A stretch of DNA of 32,331 nucleotides from Simkania sp. (GTDB taxonomy: Bacteria > Chlamydiota > Chlamydiia > Chlamydiales > Rhabdochlamydiaceae). Shown in pieces: positions 23,997-32,188 of this stretch. Under the pieces are notes generated by a model. That model had not been told where the DNA came from, ran no database searches, and was given only the letters and a program-made list of their open reading frames with translations. Each line of letters begins with the position of its first letter. Position 1 is the first letter of the stretch. A program made the translations under genes and the position numbers. The DNA lies in NCBI GenBank assembly GCA_018333475.1, contig JAGXTH010000073.1, positions 1 to 32,331 on the forward strand, given 5' to 3'.

Positions 23997-25545
23997 TGAT
24001 AGCCGAGGGGTCGTGTGAGGTAGTATATTTTCGCTTCATCAAAAAAATAACGAGCGCAAGGCCTATAACAGCAACAGAGAGTCCGATAGCATTGACGAGG
24101 GTGGAAGCAGAAATATACGTAGTTAAGAAGTCGTGGGAGACGGTTTGAGCGATATCTGCAGGCAGTGCATTCAGTGCTTTTATAGCGGGTTTTGCATGAG
24201 CTAATAGCCCTTCGAACTCTGTTGGGTCAAGATGGGTTGTTGATGGATCTGCCAAGAGTTTATCTTTAAACCATCGAGTCTGTGTGGATAAGAGAATTTG
24301 TCCATAGACGGCAAGTCCAAGTGTTGCACTAAATTGACGTAAGGTTGAATTCATGCCTATGGCGACACCCCGTTTAAGTGGAGGTAAACTGCTCATAATA
24401 AGTGTGCCGCTAGGGATCAAGATCAATGGAATCCCACAGCCAAAGGGGAGGATAAAGGGGAGTAATAGAAGGGGGGTAGAAGGTGTTGGAACGCATACAA
24501 ACCAAGTTAAGCCAAAGATGGCTAATAGAAAACCTAGCATAATAGGGAGTTTTTGACCGAATCTATCGGAAAGATGGCCAGCTAGATGACTAAACACAAT
24601 GACTGGGCAACTAGAAATCATTGACCAAAAGCCTGCCACCGATGGGGAGTAGTTGAGAACGGTCTGGAAATAGATCGACCAAAAAACTCCTACCATAAGC
24701 ATGAATTGAACAATAAAAACGATCCCAGCTGGGACAACATAACTAGGTTCTTTAAATAGGCTAAAATCAATAAAGGGGTCTTTGACTTTGCGGTCAAAAA
24801 AGGCAAGAATGAAAATGAGCAATGCCCCGACAGCGATCATTGTTGGGACGGGCCATTGCGACCATCCCCAAGCTTCTCCTTGCATGAGCCCCATGACGAT
24901 ACAGCTAATACCAAAAACAATGGTGAAGAATCCTAGAAAATCGAAAGTTTCTTCTTTAGTTGGGGACTTAGGCGTGCTGATCCATGTTAAAAATAAGCCT
25001 ATTGCAGCGATGGGGAGATTGATCCAGAAGACATAACGCCAACTGAAATATTGAGTGAGAAGACCTCCTAAGACAGGGCCAATCGATAGAAAAAAAGCTC
25101 CAATGCTGACGTAGTAACCCAAAGCTTTTCCTTGTTGATCATTGGGAAACGATGCAGTTAAGATGGCGGGCATTGTAGGGACAATCAGAGCGCCCCCAAT
25201 GCCTTGCAAGAATCTTGCAATAATCAGCCAGAGCCCAGATGTACTGAATCCGCAAAGAGCAGAGGAGAGAGCAAAAAGGATGATGCCAATAGTGGCGATT
25301 TTGCGGTGGCCAAAAATATCTCCAAGCCTGCCGCCGGCTAAAACAAAAATGGTAAGAGCCAGAAGATAAGAATTTAAGATCCACTGTATGACCAACTCAG
25401 AAATAGCTAATTCTTTTGTGATAGAGGGAATTGTAACAGGCAAGATGGTTTGATCGATGAAAATCATAGAGATACAGGTGCTCATCGCGGCCAATACCCA
25501 CCATTTACGTGTGCGATCTGTAATATTGAAGCGAGAGCTGATCAT
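23980..25545 (-). CDS. MFS multidrug exporter, DHA2 (EmrB) type
   Basis: A 521-aa protein with about fourteen hydrophobic segments. Motif D1-like DQTILPVTIPSI is in helix 1 (30-41), motif A GGRLGDIFGHRK at residues 71-82, and motif C-like GPVLGG later; length and helix count fit the proton-driven drug:H+ antiporter-2 family. A long loop lies before the last helix. The substrate is unknown, and no membrane-fusion partner (emrA) is nearby. Its ATG overlaps the asd stop by 4 bases (ATGA on the minus strand), so it is the second gene of an asd-exporter operon. Its 3' end overlaps the deformylase gene by 17 bp on the opposite strand. Confidence 0.92.
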   Translation of the reverse strand: MISSRFNITDRTRKWWVLAAMSTCISMIFIDQTILPVTIPSITKELAISELVIQWILNSYLLALTIFVLAGGRLGDIFGHRKIATIGIILFALSSALCGFSTSGLWLIIARFLQGIGGALIVPTMPAILTASFPNDQQGKALGYYVSIGAFFLSIGPVLGGLLTQYFSWRYVFWINLPIAAIGLFLTWISTPKSPTKEETFDFLGFFTIVFGISCIVMGLMQGEAWGWSQWPVPTMIAVGALLIFILAFFDRKVKDPFIDFSLFKEPSYVVPAGIVFIVQFMLMVGVFWSIYFQTVLNYSPSVAGFWSMISSCPVIVFSHLAGHLSDRFGQKLPIMLGFLLAIFGLTWFVCVPTPSTPLLLLPFILPFGCGIPLILIPSGTLIMSSLPPLKRGVAIGMNSTLRQFSATLGLAVYGQILLSTQTRWFKDKLLADPSTTHLDPTEFEGLLAHAKPAIKALNALPADIAQTVSHDFLTTYISASTLVNAIGLSVAVIGLALVIFLMKRKYTTSHDPSAITNESS

Positions 25546-26546
25546 AGGATTAAATACTCCGCGATTTGTACAGCATTGAGGGCCGCTCCTTTAAGAATTT
25601 GATCTCCAACAACCCACATTTCTAAAGCATTGGGATGTGAGAGATCTTGACGAATTCTACCAAAAAGCACTTCATCTTTCCCTTGAGCATCTAGAGGGGT
25701 TGCGAATTTTCCAGAAACACGCTCCTCCCATTTTAAGAGACCAGGAGCTTTACATAGGGTGTCATAAGCCTCTTCTACACTAAAAGGTTCACTAAATTCT
25801 ATATTGAGAGTTTCTGCATGAGAACGCAATGTGGGAACCCTTACACAAGTAGCACTAATGCGGAGGCTTGCATCGCCAAGAATTTTACGGGATTCTTCAA
25901 GGATTTTTAACTCCTCATCGACATAGCCGTTATCATAGAGTTTTGAGTTATGAGCAAATACATTGAAAGCATAGGGCTGAGGAAAGACTGAGCGCGCATA
26001 AGGGCGATTTTCTAGAAAAGCTAAAGATTCTTCTTTTAGTTCGCGTATTGCCTGGATTCCCGCCCCACTAGCAGCTTGGTAGGTAGATGCAATAATCCTG
26101 CGAATTTGTTTTTTTTTATATAGAGGAGCAATAGCCATCAGCATGATGGTCGTTGTACAATTGGGGCTCGCTATAATCCCCTGATGAGTAGTAAGAACCT
26201 CTGCATTAATTTCTGGAATGACCAAGGGCACATTAGAGTCGAGGCGAAATGCTGAGCTTTTATCGATGACGATGGTTCCTTGAGCAGCTGCGATGGGAGC
26301 GAATTGCTTTGCGATATCGTTGTCGGCAGCAAAGAATGCAAGATCGATGTCTCGGAAAGAAAAAGCGTCTAGAGATTTGACATTCAAAGCGTTAGAGCGG
26401 AATTTGATCTGTGTTCCTGCAGATTTAGGTGAAGCGAGAAGGTGTAGGGAATTGAGTGGGAAATGCCTGGTCTCTAGAAGGCTAAGCAACGTAAGGCCTA
26501 CAGCTCCTGTAGCTCCAACAATAGCGACATTAGGGGATCGATTCAT
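25542..26546 (-). CDS. asd: Aspartate-semialdehyde dehydrogenase
   Basis: A 334-aa enzyme making L-aspartate 4-semialdehyde from aspartyl phosphate with NADPH, feeding meso-diaminopimelate, lysine, threonine and methionine synthesis. The NADP motif VGATGAVG is at residues 10-17; catalytic Cys130 sits in SPNCTTT; His243 and Arg241 in RSHAE act in catalysis and substrate binding; QAASGAG follows family pattern. Full length. ATG 26546 is the first Met; no clear ribosome site is seen. The palindromic repeat at 26564-26730 begins 18 bp before the start codon, so promoter and leader would lie in or beyond the repeat. In Chlamydiales, DAP synthesis serves the thin peptidoglycan. Confidence 0.96.
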   Translation of the reverse strand: MNRSPNVAIVGATGAVGLTLLSLLETRHFPLNSLHLLASPKSAGTQIKFRSNALNVKSLDAFSFRDIDLAFFAADNDIAKQFAPIAAAQGTIVIDKSSAFRLDSNVPLVIPEINAEVLTTHQGIIASPNCTTTIMLMAIAPLYKKKQIRRIIASTYQAASGAGIQAIRELKEESLAFLENRPYARSVFPQPYAFNVFAHNSKLYDNGYVDEELKILEESRKILGDASLRISATCVRVPTLRSHAETLNIEFSEPFSVEEAYDTLCKAPGLLKWEERVSGKFATPLDAQGKDEVLFGRIRQDLSHPNALEMWVVGDQILKGAALNAVQIAEYLIL

Positions 26547-26563
26547 AAGTTTTTTTTACCATA

Positions 26564-26730
26564 AGGGACTGTGAAATAACAAAGTAAACCATTTGACCTG
26601 CGCCAAATCAACCGAAAATCGACGATCAAAAATGGAGTAGTATTCATAGTGATACAACCCCATTTTTGATCGTCGATTTTAGGCGATTTCGCGCAGGTCA
26701 AATGGTTTACTTTATTATTTCACAGTCCCT
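26564..26730. repeat. 167-bp palindromic element with core related to the 165-bp family
   Basis: Ends AGGGACTGTGAAATAA and its complement TTATTTCACAGTCCCT, arms of about 83 bp matching at nearly nine of ten positions. The outer ends differ from the ATACCAAACGC family, but the inside aligns with it: CATTTGA-C-GCG-CAAA, then CCGAAAATCG-CGATC, then AAA-GG, at similar distances from the centre. I count about 40 matches over 54 positions. It lies between divergent asd and gmhA and so occupies their shared upstream region. Flanks read TA on the left and AA on the right, so a TA duplication is possible but not intact. Confidence 0.92.
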
Positions 26731-26766
26731 AAGTCTCAAATATAGCACGATATTTCGGTCATATTG

Positions 26767-26772
26767 TATGAT
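26767..26772 (+). promoter_or_regulatory. Possible -10 box for gmhA
   Basis: TATGAT (5 of 6 to consensus) 29 bp before the gmhA ATG and 36 bp after the end of the palindrome. No good -35 hexamer is at the right distance. Supporting evidence is limited to position. Confidence 0.3.
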
Positions 26773-26801
26773 CAACCCTTATCCTCAAAGGTTTTTGGGT
26801 T

Positions 26802-27380
26802 ATGGAACAAATCATCTTAAATGCTCTTGAAGACGGTGTCAAAGCTCTCGATTTCATGAAGCAGAAGAGCAGTTTACAATTTATTCGGCAAACTGCACAA
26901 GCGATTGCGCAGTGTTTTCGTCAAGGGGGTAAGCTTTTGGTGGCTGGTAATGGGGGGAGTCTGTGCGATGCCATGCATTTTGCAGAAGAACTCACCGGAC
27001 AGTTCCGCAAGTTTCGCTCAGCATTGCCAGCAATTGCGCTTTCGGACCCTGGACATTTGACTTGTGCTGCGAACGATTTCGGCTATGAAGGGGTTTTTAC
27101 AAGAGCTATTGAGGCCCTTGGTCGAAAAGGAGATGTTTTTGTTGCTCTGACAACAAGCGGGAACTCACCTAATCTAGTTCAAGCAGTACCAAAAGCTAAA
27201 GAACTAGGGCTGACCACAGTGAGTTTTCTGGGCAAGACGGGTGGAAAACTTAAAGGGCAAAGCGATTTAGAATGGATCGTTGATGGATTTGTTTATTCTG
27301 ACCGTGTTCAAGAGGCGCATATGATGGCGATTCACATCATTATTGAACTCATTGAGAAAGAGTTATTCGATGTCCTTTGA
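26802..27380 (+). CDS. gmhA: Sedoheptulose-7-phosphate isomerase (phosphoheptose isomerase)
   Basis: A 192-aa SIS-fold enzyme; GmhA converts sedoheptulose 7-phosphate to D-glycero-D-manno-heptose 7-phosphate, the first step to LPS core heptose. Phosphate-binding motifs GNGGS (49-53) and TSGNS (118-122), AEEL with acidic residues 62-63, and RVQEAHMMAIH with His173 as catalytic base follow E. coli GmhA. The related DiaA initiator protein shares the fold but lacks the catalytic pattern, so GmhA is preferred. It starts an operon with lpxK, E2, kdsD and nhaD; lpxK begins inside its last codons (11-base overlap). The adjacency to lipid A and Kdo genes supports an LPS role. Confidence 0.92.
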   Translation: MEQIILNALEDGVKALDFMKQKSSLQFIRQTAQAIAQCFRQGGKLLVAGNGGSLCDAMHFAEELTGQFRKFRSALPAIALSDPGHLTCAANDFGYEGVFTRAIEALGRKGDVFVALTTSGNSPNLVQAVPKAKELGLTTVSFLGKTGGKLKGQSDLEWIVDGFVYSDRVQEAHMMAIHIIIELIEKELFDVL

Positions 27381-28437
27381 GATGATTTGGCAAAAACAGA
27401 TATCTAAAAAAACTCCTTCTCTTCTTTTTGCTCTGCTAAGTGTTTTTTACCGCTGTGCTCTGAAATTTCGCCATAGGGCGTATGATCGTGGCTGGATAAC
27501 CCCTCATAAGGTATCAGCATGTGTCGTGAGTATTGGAAATATTGCATGTGGGGGGACTGGTAAAACACCGATTGTACAGATGGTGGCTAAGGAGCTTTCT
27601 CTAAGATGCAAAGTGGCTATTTTATCTAGAGGTTATCGAGGTGGTGCAGAGCATTTTGAGGAGCCTTTAGCAGTATCACAAGGTGCTGGTATGACAGCAG
27701 ATGTGCATCTTGCAGGAGATGAGGCATATCTTCATGCGAGTTCTCTACCAGGAGTAGCCGTATGGGTGAGTAAACATAGATTACAATCCGCGAAGAAAGC
27801 CATTGCTAAAGGTGCAGAAGTCGTATTGTTGGATGATGGTATGCAGCATAGAGCCTTGCATCGTGATGTGGAGGTGGTTGTTTTGGATGGTCAAGATAAC
27901 CTGTTAGAGCAAAGATTGCTCCCGTCTGGAAGGCTAAGAGACTTGCCTGAAAGACTTGCAGTTGCAAATTATATTATCATTCACCATGCCCCAGAGGATC
28001 TGACGCATATTGCAAAGCAACTATCGCTTTATACTGCGGCCCCACTGATAGCTACTCGTATGAGTCCCAGTGCTAAATGCAAGGAGATCATTTCCGGACG
28101 TAAAATTGCTTATTTTTGTGCTATTGGAAGGCCGGAAAGATTTCGCGCTACCCTACGATCTCTTTCTGTGGATCTTATCGAAGGGTTAGAGGAAAAAGAC
28201 CACGCTTTATTAGACGAAAAAAAGCTTCAAGGCTTTGCTAAGATCTCTAAAGAAAAAGGGGCAGAGCTTTTGGTTTGTACCCGTAAAGATTTTGTCAAAT
28301 TACCAAACTATCTTTCGCTTCCATTGCCGCTATTTGCTCTCGATGCTGAGGCTGAGGTCATAGCAGGTCATGATGCGTGGGATGCGCTGATGAATACCAT
28401 TATCTCCAAGCTACAGAAAAGGGAAAATCTACCATGA
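27370..28437 (+). CDS. lpxK: Tetraacyldisaccharide 4'-kinase
   Basis: A 355-aa membrane-associated kinase that phosphorylates the 4' position of the lipid A precursor. The N-terminal hydrophobic segment SLLFALLSVFYRCAL (about 17-31) anchors it; the unusual Walker A GNIACGGTGKTP is at 56-67; LSRGYRGG and LLDDGMQHRALHRD (Walker B-like) follow. The length is usual. ATG 27370 overlaps gmhA by 11 bases; an upstream alternative start has no support. The stop overlaps the E2 ATG (ATGA). Confidence 0.95.
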   Translation: MSFEMIWQKQISKKTPSLLFALLSVFYRCALKFRHRAYDRGWITPHKVSACVVSIGNIACGGTGKTPIVQMVAKELSLRCKVAILSRGYRGGAEHFEEPLAVSQGAGMTADVHLAGDEAYLHASSLPGVAVWVSKHRLQSAKKAIAKGAEVVLLDDGMQHRALHRDVEVVVLDGQDNLLEQRLLPSGRLRDLPERLAVANYIIIHHAPEDLTHIAKQLSLYTAAPLIATRMSPSAKCKEIISGRKIAYFCAIGRPERFRATLRSLSVDLIEGLEEKDHALLDEKKLQGFAKISKEKGAELLVCTRKDFVKLPNYLSLPLPLFALDAEAEVIAGHDAWDALMNTIISKLQKRENLP

Positions 28438-29636
28438 GTGAGCAGATCAACGTTACACTTCCTAAACTTGGGGAGAGCATAGTCAATGCTACAGTTGTGC
28501 AATGGTTTAAAAAAATAGGCGATACAATACTACTCGATGAAGCTCTTCTCGAGGTTTCTACAGATAAGGTCAACAGTGAGATTCCATCTCCTGTAGCTGG
28601 CATAGTCAAACAGATCTTGGTGGCCCCAGATCAGGAAGTGTCTGTGGGGGATTTATTAGCTGTGATTGAAGTCGTAGGATCCACTTCATCGACCACTCCT
28701 CTTACACATCAAACTACTAGTGTGCCAGGCAATGCACCTGCCCAGGATGAGAGCATGAAAAACTTTTTTTCTCCGGGGCTTCTTCAAGCAGCAAGAGAGC
28801 AAGGAATTGGTCTTGATGAACTAGAAAAAATCCCCGCTACAGGAGCTGGAGGGAGAGTAAGCAAAAAGGATCTCGAGAACTACATTGCAAAAAAAGAGGG
28901 AGCGCCAAAGAACAAAGCTCCATGTCCACTTAAGAGCAGTGGAGTCGATATCGAACGGATCAAAATGAGCGGCATGCGTAAAGCGATTGCAGATAATATG
29001 GTTCGATCGTTTTACGAAGCACCCCATGCAACCCTTGTTACAGAGGTGGATGTTACTGCGGTTTTGAAATGGATCCAGAAAAATAAAGACGAATTTCAGA
29101 CAAAATACGGAGTTAAGCTGACGATCACGGCATTTGTGGTAAGAGCTATGATTCGTGCATTACAGGAATACCCCCTTCTTAACTCATCATTAGAGCAAGA
29201 TACCATTGTACTTAAACGATTCGTTAATGTGGGTATTGCTGTAAGCGTCGACCAAGGAATCATGGTACCTGTGATTAAACATTGTCAACGTTTAACCCTT
29301 CCTGAGATGGCAAAGCAACTCTATGAACTTACACAGAAAGCTCGTGGAAATACCCTTTCTGTTGACGATGTTAATGAGGGGACGATTACGCTTACGAATT
29401 TTGGTATGTCGGGTGTGGCGATCGGTATTCCCATTATTCGCTACCCGGAAGTTGCTATTATAGGTATTGGTGCTGTGCAAAAAAAAGTTGTAGTATTAGA
29501 GGACGATGCGTTTGCTGTTCGTTCGATGATTCACGCTAGTTTAACATTTGACCATCGTGTTCTTGATGGTATGTATGGATGCGGGTTCTTGAACGCTTTC
29601 AAGAAGCACTTAGAAAGTGAAGTGGCGTTAGGTTAA
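28434..29636 (+). CDS. 2-oxoacid dehydrogenase E2 (dihydrolipoamide acyltransferase)
   Basis: 400 aa. The N-terminal lipoyl domain has Lys45 (EVSTDKVNSE) as lipoylation site. A Thr/Ser/Pro-rich linker follows, then a peripheral subunit-binding domain (~105-145, FFSPGLLQAAREQGI and GAGGRVSKKDL), a second linker, and an acyltransferase domain ending in DHRVLDG with His374 and Asp378. It transfers an acyl group from lipoyl to CoA. The subfamily (acetyl, succinyl or branched-chain) cannot be set by eye; I recall CT400 beside CT399 in C. trachomatis as an extra SucB-like copy, the same adjacency to KdsD seen here. No E1 or E3 genes are in the window. ATG 28434 overlaps the lpxK stop. Confidence 0.92.
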   Translation: MSEQINVTLPKLGESIVNATVVQWFKKIGDTILLDEALLEVSTDKVNSEIPSPVAGIVKQILVAPDQEVSVGDLLAVIEVVGSTSSTTPLTHQTTSVPGNAPAQDESMKNFFSPGLLQAAREQGIGLDELEKIPATGAGGRVSKKDLENYIAKKEGAPKNKAPCPLKSSGVDIERIKMSGMRKAIADNMVRSFYEAPHATLVTEVDVTAVLKWIQKNKDEFQTKYGVKLTITAFVVRAMIRALQEYPLLNSSLEQDTIVLKRFVNVGIAVSVDQGIMVPVIKHCQRLTLPEMAKQLYELTQKARGNTLSVDDVNEGTITLTNFGMSGVAIGIPIIRYPEVAIIGIGAVQKKVVVLEDDAFAVRSMIHASLTFDHRVLDGMYGCGFLNAFKKHLESEVALG

Positions 29637-29645
29637 AATTTTTTT

Positions 29646-29666
29646 TCTTTAGAAGTTTTCTAAAGA
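29646..29666 (+). other. Small stem-loop between E2 and kdsD genes
   Basis: TCTTTAGAA and TTCTAAAGA form a perfect 9-bp stem around a 3-nt loop, 10 bp after the E2 stop. No T-run follows on the plus strand (CTTCTTG), so it is at best a weak terminator or attenuator; it may mark a break inside the operon before kdsD. Function is undetermined. Confidence 0.35.
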
Positions 29667-29702
29667 CTTCTTGTTACGCACGAGATACAATGCACGGTTA
29701 TT

Positions 29703-30659
29703 ATGTACGAACTATTTCAGAAACAAAAAGCTTATATTCACGAGTTTTATCAGCGTATAGACGTTCAGCAAGCTCAACGGTTTTTGGATTGTTGTCTGAA
29801 TGTGAAAGGGCTGATCGTCCTAATGGGAGTAGGTAAGAGCGGTATTATAGCAGAAAAAGTCGCTATGACATTGGCATCTACAGGAACCAGGGCAGTGCAT
29901 TTGTCCCCGACAAATTTTCTTCATGGAGACTTAGGGATTCTCACAAAAGATGACCTCGTTATTTTTCTTAGCAGAAGTGGTGAAACGGAAGAACTTTTGG
30001 GTTTAGTGCCATTCATTCGCAGGAAAAGTGTTCGTTTAGCTGCTCTTGTATCTAACCCAAATAGCAGAATTGCTCAATGTGCTGATGATTTTGTTTATCT
30101 TCCAGTAGAAAAAGAACTATGTCCCTTCGACCTGGCGCCTACGACGTCTACAGTTGTACAGCTATTGTTTGGTGATGCGTTAGCGATGGCCATTATGCAA
30201 GCCAAGTCCATCACCCTTCAAGAGTATGCTTTGAATCACCCTGCTGGAGCCATCGGTAAGAAAATATCTCTTACTGTGGAAGAGCTGATGTTCAAAGAGG
30301 AAAAAGTGCCTTTAAGTTCCATAGAAAAAAAACTAGTAGATGTTCTAGACGATCTGACGGAAAAGAAATGTGGATGTCTGATCGTTGTTGGAGAGCGCGG
30401 CGAGTTTCAGGGGATTTTTACTGATGGAGATTTACGCAGGTCTTTACAAGCTTATGGCCCTGAGATTTTGCAGAAACCTATTGGACAATTGATGACCAAG
30501 AGCGGGATCACAATTCCAAAGGGGATTTTGGCCTGGGAGGCTCTTAAGATCATGCAAAAAGATCCCAAACGATGGATTAGTGTTTTGCCTGTTTTAGAAG
30601 AGCAAAAAGTGGTTGGAGTACTTCGTATGCATGATATTATTCAAGCGGGGATTTCGTGA
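29703..30659 (+). CDS. kdsD: Arabinose-5-phosphate isomerase (KpsF/GutQ family)
   Basis: A 318-aa enzyme interconverting ribulose 5-phosphate and arabinose 5-phosphate, the first step to Kdo of LPS. The SIS domain has GVGKSG (42-47), LSPTNFLHGDLG (67-78) and SRSGETEE (90-97). Two CBS domains follow, roughly 205-260 and 265-318, with the usual GIFTDGDLRR phrase. Full length. Recalled as CT399 (kpsF/yrbH) in C. trachomatis. ATG 29703 has a weak ribosome site; the nhaD gene begins on its stop codon (TGATG). Kdo is the essential LPS sugar in all Chlamydiales studied. Confidence 0.94.
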   Translation: MYELFQKQKAYIHEFYQRIDVQQAQRFLDCCLNVKGLIVLMGVGKSGIIAEKVAMTLASTGTRAVHLSPTNFLHGDLGILTKDDLVIFLSRSGETEELLGLVPFIRRKSVRLAALVSNPNSRIAQCADDFVYLPVEKELCPFDLAPTTSTVVQLLFGDALAMAIMQAKSITLQEYALNHPAGAIGKKISLTVEELMFKEEKVPLSSIEKKLVDVLDDLTEKKCGCLIVVGERGEFQGIFTDGDLRRSLQAYGPEILQKPIGQLMTKSGITIPKGILAWEALKIMQKDPKRWISVLPVLEEQKVVGVLRMHDIIQAGIS

Positions 30660-31936
30660 TGACGGAAGCTTTTTCACTCACCGATATTTTGATACTCATT
30701 GTCTTTACGTTAGGATATTTTGCCATCATCGCCGAGCATTATTTACAGGTCAATAAAACAGGCGTTGCTCTTTTTATGGCCGTCGTGTGTTGGAGTATTT
30801 ATTTTTGTTCACATATCCACCCTGTTAGCGAAGAGCTGGTGCAATTAGGGCATCATGTTAGTGACATTGCCCAAATTGTTTTTTTCCTTGTGGGGGCAAT
30901 GACTATTGTTGAGCTCATTGATGTGCACAAAGGGTTCAAACTTGTGACTGATGTAGTCAGAACTTCTTCTAAACGCAAAATGTTGTTGATGATTGCAGTC
31001 GTGACCTTTTTTCTTTCAGCTGTTCTCGATAACCTAACGACAACTATTTTGATGGTCTCGTTGCTGCGTAAGCTGATCCCAGAAAAGAAAGATAGATTTC
31101 TTTTGTGTTGCATCGTTGTCATTGCAGCGAATGCGGGCGGAGCATGGACTCCCATTGGTGATGTTACTACTACAATGCTCTGGATTAATGGACAAATTTC
31201 TTCTTTATCTGTGATGCAAGCTTTATTTTTACCTAGCGTAGTGTCCCTTGCGGTGCCTGTAGTCTTTTACTTATGGCGGTACAAAGGAAAGTATGTATTC
31301 TCAAAGGACGCGCAGGTATTAGAGAAAACAGAGCCTAAATCAAAATTGATTTTGGGATTGGGAGTCTTGTCATTTGTGGCAGTACCTATTTTTAAAGCAG
31401 TCACAGGGTTGCCCCCGTTTATGGGGATTTTAATTGCTCTTGGATTTTTATGGCTGGTTACAGATGTGGTGCATCGTGGATGGGAGGACCGTGCGCATCT
31501 CAGGGTTCCCCATGTTCTTACTAAGATCGATGCGTCGGGAATTCTTTTTTTTCTTGGTATTTTGCTTTGCGTAAGTGCACTAGAAGCAGCGGGTCTTCTT
31601 AAATACTTTGCGCATTGGCTCGATAGCACTGTTGGAAGCCAGGCCTTAGTTGCAACGATCATCGGGATTATCTCAGCTATTATAGATAACGTGCCTTTAG
31701 TTGCTGCAACGATGGGGATGTATCCACTTTCGCAATTTCCAGTAGACCACACCTTATGGCATATGATTGCTTATGCAGCTGGAACAGGTGGAAGTATGTT
31801 GATCATTGGATCCTCTGCAGGAGTTGCCATGATGGGAATGGAAAAAGTGGATTTTCTTAGCTATCTTAAAAAGGCAAGTTTACCAGTGTTCATCGGCTAT
31901 TTAGCGGGAATGGGTACCTACCTATTACTTGGGTAG
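30659..31936 (+). CDS. nhaD: Na+/H+ antiporter NhaD
   Basis: A 425-aa inner-membrane protein of the ion-transporter superfamily, with about twelve hydrophobic segments, exchanging Na+ (or Li+) for H+. Family motifs: DNLTTT (124-129), GGAWTPIGDVTTT (160-172), then IIDNVPLVAA and GTGGSMLIIGSSAG in the C-terminal half, the paired Asn/Asp-containing hairpins of the fold. ATG 30659 shares a base with the kdsD stop; GTG 30656 is an alternative by one codon. It is last in the gmhA-lpxK-E2-kdsD-nhaD run. A weak repeat of ACCTA/TAGGT spans its stop codon, but there is no clear terminator. Confidence 0.93.
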   Translation: MTEAFSLTDILILIVFTLGYFAIIAEHYLQVNKTGVALFMAVVCWSIYFCSHIHPVSEELVQLGHHVSDIAQIVFFLVGAMTIVELIDVHKGFKLVTDVVRTSSKRKMLLMIAVVTFFLSAVLDNLTTTILMVSLLRKLIPEKKDRFLLCCIVVIAANAGGAWTPIGDVTTTMLWINGQISSLSVMQALFLPSVVSLAVPVVFYLWRYKGKYVFSKDAQVLEKTEPKSKLILGLGVLSFVAVPIFKAVTGLPPFMGILIALGFLWLVTDVVHRGWEDRAHLRVPHVLTKIDASGILFFLGILLCVSALEAAGLLKYFAHWLDSTVGSQALVATIIGIISAIIDNVPLVAATMGMYPLSQFPVDHTLWHMIAYAAGTGGSMLIIGSSAGVAMMGMEKVDFLSYLKKASLPVFIGYLAGMGTYLLLG

Positions 31937-32006
31937 GTATTTGAGGTTTAACGTGTCGCGCGTTTTCGACAGACTTGTGTTAGTGCTCAATGAATATTCG
32001 AGAGAG

Positions 32007-32188
32007 TTTTGCATAACGGATCTTCTTAGTTAGAACCGTTTCTTTTGTGATGTTTTAGTTTTCTCCAGTCGCCTATTGGAAGCCTGCATACAGGTTCATG
32101 CCGATCTACAAAATAAAGCTAGGAATTGCAGCCATCTTTTAGTTACGGGCTGCTGCGTAAGTTATTAAGAAGACCTCTGCATAACTCA
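32007..32188. other. Degenerate inverted repeat pair, possible insertion-sequence remnant
   Basis: GAGTTTTGCATAACGGATCT followed by TCTTAGTTA (about 32010-32038) is partly repeated in inverse form at about 32159-32187, whose complement reads GAGTTATGCAGAGGTCTTCT then TAATAACTT. The two segments match at most aligned positions with a small gap and lie ~120 bp apart, like the ends of a shrunken insertion sequence. No transposase remnant is readable between them. The 251 bp from the nhaD stop to the palindrome at 32188 otherwise hold nothing I can support. Confidence 0.3.

Noticed and set aside
31267-31752. 161-codon minus-strand ORF
   Set aside because: Shadow of nhaD; its Thr/Pro/Lys-rich product is the expected antisense of hydrophobic membrane codons.
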